Below are positions 25,596 through 33,400 of a stretch of DNA of 38,278 nucleotides, piece after piece (the first letter of the stretch is position 1; each line of letters opens with the position of its first letter). A program made the position numbers and the translations under genes. The notes beneath the pieces were generated by a model. The model searched no databases. It had not been told where the DNA came from and saw only the letters and a list, made by a program, of their open reading frames with translations. Location of the stretch: positions 1-38,278 of the forward strand of contig NZ_SACO01000020.1 of assembly GCF_004005905.1 (NCBI RefSeq). Reading direction: 5' to 3'. The stretch is from Novosphingobium umbonatum (lineage in GTDB: Bacteria > Pseudomonadota > Alphaproteobacteria > Sphingomonadales > Sphingomonadaceae).

Positions 25596-28031
25596 ATGAC
25601 TATGACAGATAACGCCCCCTCTACCTCGCCGCTGCTAACCTCTCTGCCCATGCTGCCGCTGCGCGATATCGTGGTTTTCCCCGGCATGGTGGTGCCGCTT
25701 TTTGTAGGGCGCGAGAAATCTGTGGCCGCGTTGGAAGCGGCGATGGCGGGCAGCAAGGATATCTTCCTGCTGGCCCAGCTGGACCCCGGTTGCGATGATC
25801 CCCATGCCGATGATCTGTTCGATGTAGGCGTGGTGGCCACGGTGCTGCAATTGCTGAAGCTGCCCGATGGCACCGTGCGCGTGCTCGTCGAAGGCCAGAG
25901 CCGTGCGCGTCTGGTGGAACTGGTGGAAGAAGGCGATCTGCTGCGCGCCGAGATTTCGGCGGTCGAAGCGGTGGAAGCCGAAGGCTCCGAAGTGGCCGCC
26001 ATGATGCGCAGCGTGGTCGATCAATTTGCCGAATATGCCAAGCTGAACAAAAAGCTGAGCCAAGATGCGGGCGAGCAGCTTTCGGACATCACCGATGCCT
26101 CGACGCTGGCCGATTCGATTGCCGCGCATATTACCGCCAAAGTGTCCGACAAGCAGGCGCTGCTGTCCGAGACCGATCCGCTCAAAAGGCTGGAGATGGT
26201 CTATGGCTTTATGGAAGGCGAGTTGGGCGTTCTGCAGGTGGAGCGCCGCATCCGTGGCCGCGTGAAGCGCCAGATGGAAAAGACCCAGCGCGAATATTAC
26301 CTCAACGAACAGTTGAAGGCGATCCAGAGCGAATTGGGTGGCGGGGATGAAGGCGAGGCGAACGAGATCGCCGAGCTGCAGGAACGCATCAACAAGCTGA
26401 AAATGAGCAAGGAAGCCAAGGCCAAGGCCGAGGCGGAATTGAAAAAGCTCAAAACCATGCAGCCCATGAGCGCGGAAGCGACCGTGGTGCGCAATTATCT
26501 CGACGTTCTGCTCGGCCTGCCCTGGGGCAAGCGCAGCAAGTTGAAGAAGGATATTCCTGCCGCGCAAGCCGTGCTGGATGCCGATCACTATGCGCTGGAC
26601 AAGGTCAAGGACCGCATCATCGAATATCTGGCGGTACAGGCTCGCACCAACAAGCTGAAGGGGCCGATCCTGTGCCTCGTCGGCCCGCCGGGCGTGGGTA
26701 AGACCTCGCTGGGCAAGAGCATTGCGGCGGCTTGCGGGCGCGAATTCATCCGTCAATCTTTGGGCGGTGTGCGTGACGAGGCCGAAATCCGTGGCCATCG
26801 CCGCACCTATATCGGCTCTATGCCGGGCAAGATCGTGTCCAACCTGAAGAAGGCTGGCACCGGCAATCCCCTGTTCCTGCTGGACGAGATCGACAAGCTG
26901 GGCCAGGATTTCCGCGGCGATCCGGCCTCGGCTCTGCTGGAAGTGCTGGACCCCGAACAGAATGCCAAGTTCCAGGACCATTATCTGGAGCTGGACATTG
27001 ACCTGTCGGACATCATGTTCGTCTGCACCGCCAACAGTCTGAACCTGCCCCAGCCTTTGCTGGACCGCATGGAGATCATCCGTCTGGAAGGCTATACCGA
27101 GGATGAGAAGGTGGGAATCGCCACCCGTCATCTCGTGCGCAAGCAGGTGGAATCGCATGGCCTAAAGAAGGGCGAGTTCACGCTGGAAGAAGCGGCTCTG
27201 CGTGACCTGATCCGTTATTACACCCGCGAGGCGGGCGTGCGCACGCTGGAACGCGAAGTGGCGCGTTTGGCGCGCAAGGCCTTGCGCCGCATTCTGGAAG
27301 GCAAGGACAAGAGCGTCACCATCACGCCCGAAAACCTTGCCGACTTTGCCGGTGTGCGCAAATATCGCCATGGCGTTTCCGATGAGGAAAACCAGATCGG
27401 CGCCGTGACCGGCCTTGCATGGACCGAAGTGGGCGGCGAATTGCTGACCATTGAAAGCGTGACCGTGCCCGGCAAGGGCAGCGCCAAGACCACCGGCAAG
27501 CTGGGCGAGGTGATGAGCGAGAGCGTGCAGATGGCCTTCAGCTTTGTGAAGGCCCGCGCCCCCGCTTATGGCATCAAGCCATCGATCTTTAACCGCAAGG
27601 ATCTGCACATCCACTTGCCCGAAGGTGCCGTGCCCAAGGACGGGCCGAGCGCAGGTATCGGCATGGTGACGGCGATGGTCTCCACGCTGACCGGCATTCC
27701 GGTACGCGCCGATGTGGCGATGACCGGCGAAGTGACCCTGCGTGGGCGGGTGCTGGCGATTGGCGGTTTGAAGGAAAAGTTGCTGGCGGCCTTGCGCGGC
27801 GGCATCAAGACGGTGCTGATCCCCGATGAGAACGCGAAGGATCTGGCCGAGATCCCCGCCAATATCAAGGAAGGGCTGGAAATCATTCCGGTCAGCCATG
27901 TTGATCAGGTTCTGGCCCGCGCCTTGACCGCTGTGCCCGAAGCGATCGAGTGGACAGAGGCGGATGATCTGGCCAGCCAGCCTGCTCCGGCGGCCTTACC
28001 TTCTGTTGGGGCTGCTGCTACGGCGCATTAA
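25596..28031 (+). CDS. lon: ATP-dependent protease Lon
   Basis: 811 residues, with the full Lon layout: an N-terminal substrate-recognition domain starting LPMLPLRDIVVFPGMVVPLF, a coiled coil near 220-290, the AAA+ domain with LVGPPGVGKTSLGKS, sensor segments (LFLLDEIDKL, FVCTANSLNLPQPLLDRM), and the C-terminal serine protease with catalytic Ser685 in PKDGPSAGIG and Lys728 in GGLKEKLLAALRGG. It degrades misfolded and short-lived regulatory proteins. In-frame ATGs at 25596 and 25602 are both possible starts; a TATAAT at 25588-25593 lies directly before them. HU follows downstream, the common order lon-hup. Confidence 0.97.
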   Translation: MTMTDNAPSTSPLLTSLPMLPLRDIVVFPGMVVPLFVGREKSVAALEAAMAGSKDIFLLAQLDPGCDDPHADDLFDVGVVATVLQLLKLPDGTVRVLVEGQSRARLVELVEEGDLLRAEISAVEAVEAEGSEVAAMMRSVVDQFAEYAKLNKKLSQDAGEQLSDITDASTLADSIAAHITAKVSDKQALLSETDPLKRLEMVYGFMEGELGVLQVERRIRGRVKRQMEKTQREYYLNEQLKAIQSELGGGDEGEANEIAELQERINKLKMSKEAKAKAEAELKKLKTMQPMSAEATVVRNYLDVLLGLPWGKRSKLKKDIPAAQAVLDADHYALDKVKDRIIEYLAVQARTNKLKGPILCLVGPPGVGKTSLGKSIAAACGREFIRQSLGGVRDEAEIRGHRRTYIGSMPGKIVSNLKKAGTGNPLFLLDEIDKLGQDFRGDPASALLEVLDPEQNAKFQDHYLELDIDLSDIMFVCTANSLNLPQPLLDRMEIIRLEGYTEDEKVGIATRHLVRKQVESHGLKKGEFTLEEAALRDLIRYYTREAGVRTLEREVARLARKALRRILEGKDKSVTITPENLADFAGVRKYRHGVSDEENQIGAVTGLAWTEVGGELLTIESVTVPGKGSAKTTGKLGEVMSESVQMAFSFVKARAPAYGIKPSIFNRKDLHIHLPEGAVPKDGPSAGIGMVTAMVSTLTGIPVRADVAMTGEVTLRGRVLAIGGLKEKLLAALRGGIKTVLIPDENAKDLAEIPANIKEGLEIIPVSHVDQVLARALTAVPEAIEWTEADDLASQPAPAALPSVGAAATAH

Positions 28032-28063
28032 ATCTAAGCCTTTGAATTAATTAATTTTGCTGC

Positions 28064-28101
28064 AAAACCGCGATATCTGTTCAGGCAGGTGTCGCGGTTT
28101 T
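28064..28101 (+). terminator. Probable terminator of lon
   Basis: AAAACCGCGA (28064-28073) pairs with TCGCGGTTTT (28092-28101) around an 18-base loop that can pair partly internally. It lies 33 bases after the lon stop. The T run is short, so efficiency is uncertain. Confidence 0.65.
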
Positions 28102-28192
28102 GTGCATTAGCCGAATTGCGTAAGACAGGGCGCAACTGTCTCAAAACCCCTACAAAACGCGATGAAATGGGGCTTTGCTTCCGTATTCACCT

Positions 28193-28221
28193 TTGACAGC
28201 CCCCCGAAAAATCGCTTGTGT
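28193..28221 (+). promoter_or_regulatory. Candidate promoter of the HU gene
   Basis: A perfect TTGACA (28193-28198) is followed after 17 bases by TTGTGT, a poor -10 box. The leader to the ATG at 28284 would be about 55 bases, ending in CTGGGGG as ribosome-binding site. Confidence 0.35.
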
Positions 28222-28283
28222 TGGGCGGCTTTTACGAGGCGATTCAAGGTTAACACATTTCAGCGTAATCTGGGGGTTCCCGC

Positions 28284-28556
28284 ATGAACAAAAATGAATT
28301 GATCGGCGTCGTCGCCGACGCCAGCGGCTTGACGCGCACCGACGCCGCCAAGGCGGTTGAGGGCGTGTTCAATGCTATCACGGACGCACTTAAGTCGGGG
28401 GATGAAGTGCGTCTGGTGGGCTTTGGTACGTTTTCGGTCACGCGTCGCAAGGCTTCGACGGGGCGTAACCCGCGCACGGGCGAACCCTTGTCGATCGCCG
28501 CTTCGGCCCAGCCCAAGTTCAAGGCGGGCAAGAACCTCAAAGACTCGGTGAACTAA
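28284..28556 (+). CDS. hupB: Nucleoid protein HU (HupB-like)
   Basis: 90 residues with the complete HU/IHF fold: MNKNELIGVVADASGLTRTD, the hinge GFGTFSVTRRKASTGRNPRTG (the DNA-binding arm containing the RNP sequence), and the C-terminal FKAGKNLKDSVN. HU bends and constrains DNA as a dimer. The arm carries RNPRTGEPLSI rather than the IHF pattern, so HU is the better name. It is monocistronic: lon terminator candidate upstream, strong terminator downstream. Confidence 0.97.
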   Translation: MNKNELIGVVADASGLTRTDAAKAVEGVFNAITDALKSGDEVRLVGFGTFSVTRRKASTGRNPRTGEPLSIAASAQPKFKAGKNLKDSVN

Positions 28557-28631
28557 ACGGCGACGATATAGAGCGCAGGCATTGCGCTAGGGCCGTCCCG
28601 CCTCACGGCCGCCAATGCCGATCTGCTCCCT

Positions 28632-28674
28632 AAAAAACGCCGCGCCAAGCTGGATGCTTGGCGCGGCGTTTTTT
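28632..28674. terminator. Strong bidirectional terminator between hupB and rlmB
   Basis: A perfect 19-base-pair stem (28632-28650 with 28656-28674), including six A-T pairs at the base, closes a 5-base loop. The A and T tracts serve both convergent genes. Confidence 0.95.
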
Positions 28675-28697
28675 ATGTCAGCGGGACAGGGGAGGGA

Positions 28698-29537
28698 TCA
28701 ATCCTCGTCCTCGACCTCGGCGCGCGTGGCCACGGCATAGAGCGCAATGGCCGCAGCATTGGAAACATTAAGGCTCTCCATCGCCTCGCTGATCGGCAGG
28801 CGGGCCAGCGCATCGCAATGCTGCTGGATATTGTGGCGCATGCCTTCGCCTTCCGCGCCCAGCACCAAGGCTACGGGACCTGCGGGCAGGCATTGGCCCA
28901 GCGTTGACTTGGCTTCACCGGCCAAACCGATTCGCCAATAGCCAGCCTCGGCAATATCTTCCAACGCGCGGGCCAGATTGACCACACGCACCCAAGGCAC
29001 GATTTCCAATGCGCCCGATGCCGATTTGGCCACCGTGCCCGATTCGGGCGGCGAGTGGCGGTCCTGCGTCACGATCGCCGCTGCGTTGAAGGCCGCGGCC
29101 GAACGCAGGATCGCGCCGACATTATGTGGGTCGGTAACCTGATCCAGCACCACGATCGGCCGCGAGGGATCGCCATCCAGCACGTCGTCGAGAAAAATAT
29201 CTTCGAGCGAATCACAATCCAGCACCAGACCCTGATGCGGCGCATCGCGCGCAACGAGTCGGCCCAGATCGGCGGGCTGCGCATATTCCAGCGGGAAATC
29301 GGCGGGCAATTCGCCATCCAGATTCGCAATCGCCTCACGCGTGGCCCACAGCTTGCGATGTTTGCGGTCAGGATTTTTCAGCGCGGCTTCAACCGCATGG
29401 TGTCCCCACAGACGCACAGCGCCCTTGGATGCGCGCCCAGAGCCCCGCCCGCCTTGCATTCGGCCCGCACGGCCCCGCAGCGCGCGGCGTTTACCCTTGT
29501 CCTGAGGGGCGCCAGTATCATCGCCGTTGCGGCTCAT
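28698..29537 (-). CDS. rlmB: 23S rRNA (guanosine-2'-O-)-methyltransferase, SpoU/TrmH family
   Basis: 279 residues. The N-terminal ~40 residues are basic and disordered. A substrate-binding domain (LWGHHAVEAALKNPDRKHRK) leads into the SPOUT domain with motif 1 DPHNVGAILRSAAAF, motif 2 ALVLGAEGEGM and motif 3 ESLNVSNAAAIALY, the trefoil knot that binds S-adenosylmethionine. RlmB methylates G2251 in E. coli 23S rRNA; the RlmB/TrmH3 subgroup is the best fit, but another SpoU target cannot be excluded. The ATG at 29537 is preceded by AAAGGA. It is divergent from tRNA-Tyr. Confidence 0.92.
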   Translation of the reverse strand: MSRNGDDTGAPQDKGKRRALRGRAGRMQGGRGSGRASKGAVRLWGHHAVEAALKNPDRKHRKLWATREAIANLDGELPADFPLEYAQPADLGRLVARDAPHQGLVLDCDSLEDIFLDDVLDGDPSRPIVVLDQVTDPHNVGAILRSAAAFNAAAIVTQDRHSPPESGTVAKSASGALEIVPWVRVVNLARALEDIAEAGYWRIGLAGEAKSTLGQCLPAGPVALVLGAEGEGMRHNIQQHCDALARLPISEAMESLNVSNAAAIALYAVATRAEVEDED

Positions 29538-29585
29538 GTTTTTTCCTTTCGCGTAAAAATTTTCTCGCCTTTGCCAAGGACGGTG

Positions 29586-29614
29586 TTGACAGGCAAGGTA
29601 AACCTCTGCATAGG
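29586..29614 (+). promoter_or_regulatory. Promoter of tRNA-Tyr
   Basis: A perfect TTGACA (29586-29591), 17 bases, then CATAGG (29609-29614), the same -10 as the SRP RNA promoter. The leader to the mature tRNA would be about 65 bases. Confidence 0.5.
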
Positions 29615-29685
29615 CGCGGTCCTCGGCCGGACGGACTTACTTACTAAGTCACTTCGGGGAGACCCCCAGCACTGGGAAACGGTGT

Positions 29686-29771
29686 GGACAGGTGGCCGAG
29701 TGGTTAATGGCAGCAGACTGTAAATCTGCCGACGTGAGTCTACGCTAGTTCGAATCTAGCCCTGTCCACCA
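29686..29771 (+). tRNA. tRNA-Tyr (anticodon GTA)
   Basis: 86 bases with CCA, a class II tRNA with a long variable arm. Acceptor GGACAGG pairs with CCTGTCC, the anticodon arm is GCAGA-CTGTAAA-TCTGC with anticodon GTA, and the T-loop is AGTTCGAATCT. It is followed by an integrase-like relic, fitting the frequent use of tRNA 3' ends as integration sites. Confidence 0.97.
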
Positions 29772-29853
29772 CCGAACTCTAACGAGTTCATTTCCCAAGG
29801 GATGAGCCCTTTAGGCCTCCGACTGCTACACAAATCTGTTACACAGAGGGTAT

Positions 29854-30273
29854 GTCGGAGATGTCCAAGCCGTGCCGCCGCAAAGGGGTCGGTTTGGGTG
29901 TGTCTGCAAGCGTTGGGCTTCGGACATTGCCATCATGGTCTAGGTCGAGTTCGCCGTTTCACCGCATGCAAAAGACAAACGGTTGGCCCAACAGTGCCTG
30001 CCGTTGCTGGTCGCAGAGTAGAGGCGGGTTGCTGCAGCCCGCGCTAGGCTCGCCCAGAAGCTCCCTGAAGAACTCACCGAGGCAGAGGCCTACCACATGG
30101 CGGCGGATTTCTAGCGGCGCTCGCTCTCCTGATCCGACTGCTGGCGGGCCAGCCAGCGAAACTCGGTCCCGACCTTTTCTGGGTTGGACGGAAAAATGTC
30201 CTATCCGGTGGGCCTTGCCCAATTGGCCTATGCCATGGCGAAACCTTTGGATGATCGAGCTTTCGCTCAATAG
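29854..30273 (+). pseudogene. Decayed integrase-like coding remnant
   Basis: The 680 bases between tRNA-Tyr and the nuclease gene hold no intact gene. One frame, interrupted by stops at 29941, 30019, 30112, 30130 and 30271, still reads like protein: VEFAVSPHAKDKRLAQQ, then RRVAAARARLAQKLPEELTE followed by AEAYHMAADF, and finally MSYPVGLAQLAYAMAKPLDD. The middle part resembles the N-terminal DNA-binding region of alphaproteobacterial tyrosine recombinases (…DKRLAQ… …AARARLA…LTEAEA…), and its place beside a tRNA fits. The catalytic R-H-R-Y domain is missing. A different uninterrupted frame (29852-30478) has arginine/serine-rich content without family resemblance and looks spurious. Integrase identity is my inference. 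Confidence 0.4.
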
Positions 30274-30452
30274 CCACCTCAGGATCATGGGGGGGGCAGC
30301 AGTGCCCGCGCCCGCCTCTGTTTCACCGCAGTGCAACAATCGAAGCATAAAGATTGCGTATATATTGCAAATGCCACTGGTATTTTGCCGTATCTTTGCA
30401 AAAACTGCTGACATTGATGTGAGCTGCATAAGGCAGCAACTGGGGAAGAAAA

Positions 30453-33400
30453 ATGGCAACGCCTATATTTGTCAATGAATTGCACTATGACAATGCCGGA
30501 ACCGACACGGGCGAGGCCATCGAAATTGCTGCGCCTGCGGGCACGAATCTGGCGGGCTGGTCCATCGTTCTGTACAATGGCGGCACCACCGGTACGGCCG
30601 CGGTAACCTATGGCACGATCGCGCTGAGCGGAACGGTGGCCAATCAGGGCAATGGCTATGGCACCCTGTCCTTTGCCGCCACCGGCATCCAGAACGGCCC
30701 TGTCGACGGGTTCGCGCTGGTCAATGCCAGCGGCACCGTGGTGCAATTCCTCAGCTATGAAGGCGTCATCACCGCCAGCAATGGCCCTGCCAGCGGCATG
30801 ACCAGCACCGATATCGGCGTGTCGCAAACCGGCAGCCAGGCCAGCGGCATCACGCTTGGCCTGACCGGCACGGGCACCACTTACGAGAATTTCACATGGT
30901 CGACGCTGACCACCGGCAATTTCGGCAGCATCAACAACGGCCAGACCTTTGGCAGTGTTGCCGTGCCCAAATATGGCGAATTGTCGATTGCCAATGCCAG
31001 CGTCACCGAAGGCAATAGCGGCACGCAAAGCCTGTCCTTTACCGTTACCCGCGCCAATGGCAGCGATGGTGCGGTTTCGGCCAGCTATACGGTCACGCTC
31101 AACAGCGCCGATGCCAGCGATCTGGCCGCAGGCACCACGCTGACCGGCACGGTCAGCTTTGCCGCGGGCCAGACCAGCGCCAATATCGTGCTGGGCGTGC
31201 TGGGCGATACGTTGGTGGAAGGCGATGAAACGCTCACCGTCACGCTATCGGCCCCCACCGGCGGCGCCACTCTGGGCAGCGTGACCACCGCCACCGGCAC
31301 GATCACCAATGATGACACCGCCCTGCCGCAGGCCGCCGCCATCGCCTTCATCAACGAATTCCATTATGACGATATCGGCACCGATACCGGCGAAGCGATT
31401 GAAATTGCGGGCACCGCTGGCCTCAATCTGGCCGGTTGGACGCTGGTGCTGTATAATGGCAATGGCGGCGCGGCCTATAAAACCATCGCGTTGAGCGGTG
31501 TGATCGCGGATCAGGACAGCGGCTTTGGCACGCTTTCCTTTGCCGCTACCGACATCCAGAATGGCTCGCCCGATGGCATTGCTCTGGTCGATGCCAGCGG
31601 CACCGTGCGCGAATATATCTCCTATGAAGGCGTGATGACCGCCACCAGCGGCGCGGCCAATGGTATGGTCAGCGAAGACGTGGGCGTTCAGGAAAACAGC
31701 GCGCCCGAAGGCACCTCGATCCAGCGCGTGGGCACTGGTTCCGATCCGGCGGCCTTCACCTGGGTCACCGGCGCCACCAGCAGCTTTGGCAGCGTCAATG
31801 GCTCGCAGGATTTCACCCCTGCCAATCCCAATGGCACTCTGCGCATGGGCAATGCCAGCGTGGTGGAAGGCGACAGCGGCACCACGGCGATCACTTTCAC
31901 CGTCACCCGCAGCGGCGGCGTGACCGGCGCGGTATCGGCCGATTACAATGTGATGTTCGGCACGGCTACGGCCGACGATCTGAGCGGCGCCACCAGCGGA
32001 ACGGTGAACTTTGCCACAGGCCAGACCAGCGCCACCATCACCCTGCATGTCGCCGCCGACACCACGGGCGAGCCGGATGAAATGTTCTCGCTGGTGCTGT
32101 CCAACGCCATGGGCGGGGCCGATATTGGCCGTTCCAGCGGCACGGGCATTATCGAGAATGACGACAAGACCCGCGTCACCATCATGGAAATTCAGGGCGA
32201 AAGCCACAGCTCTGCCTATGCTGGTCAGGAAGTGACTACCAAGGGCATTGTTACGGCTGTGGATGGCGCAGGCTTTTACCTGCAGGATGCAGCCGGCGAC
32301 GGTAACAGCCGCACTTCGGATGCGGTTTTCGTCTATACCGGCACGGCGCCGACGGTGAAGATTGGCGACGCTATCGAAGTCACCGCCACGGTGACCGAAT
32401 ATGTTTCCTCCACCACCGGCAGCCTGAGCGTCACGGAAATGACCGCGCCGGTGATCACCGTGGAAAGCAGCGGCAATGCTCTTCCCGCCGCTGTGCTGAT
32501 CGGGCCGGATGGTTTGCACATCCCCACCGCCAATCTGGAGGATGACGGTTTCACCAGCTTTGATCCGGCCACCGATGGTCTGGACTTCTGGGAATCGCTG
32601 GAAGGCATGCGGGTGGAGATCCAGAACCCGGTTGCCATTGCCCCCACCGCCACCACCTATGGCGAGATTTACACCGTGGCCAGTGATGGCGCGGGGCATA
32701 CGTCCTCCTCGGGCCTTTCGGCGGAAAGCACGCTGGCCATCAACGGCAGCTATTCCACCACGGGCACCGGCACCAACAATTCGGTAAACGGCGACTATAA
32801 TCCCGAAAAGATTCAGATCGATGCCGATGTCGAACTGGGCTCGGGCACCGCGCCGCTGGTCAATCCGGGCGATGTTTTGGCCAGCGTGGTGGGCGTGGTC
32901 AATTATGCGGGCGGCATGTATGAAGTGTTGGCCACGCAGGCCATCACCATCGCGCAGGACACCACCGTCGCCGCGCAGACCACCAGCCTGATTGCCGGCA
33001 CCGGCCAATTGGCGGTGGCTAATTACAATGTGCTCAATCTGGACCCCAATGATGCCGATGGCGATACCGATGTCGCCTCGGGCCGCTTCACCATGATCGC
33101 GCAGGATATTGCCTTTGCTTTGGGTGCGCCGGGCATTGTGGTGCTGGAGGAAATTCAGGACAATGACGGTTCGGCGAACACCACCACGGTTTCGGCCAGC
33201 CTGACCCTGCAAATGCTGGTGGACGAGATCTATGCCGCCAGCGGCATTCAATATGCCTGGATCGACAACACCTATATCACCGATGACAACAATGGCGGCG
33301 AACCGGGCGGCAATATTCGTGTGGCCATGATCTATCGCGTGGATACGGTCGATCTGGTCGAAGGCTCGGTGCAGACGATCCTGCCCACCAGCGGCAGCAA

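Noticed and set aside
29852..30478. A 208-residue plus-strand frame after tRNA-Tyr
   Set aside because: Ser/Arg/Pro-rich with no recognisable domain, and it overlaps the nuclease start; the protein-like signal lies in another, stop-interrupted frame.
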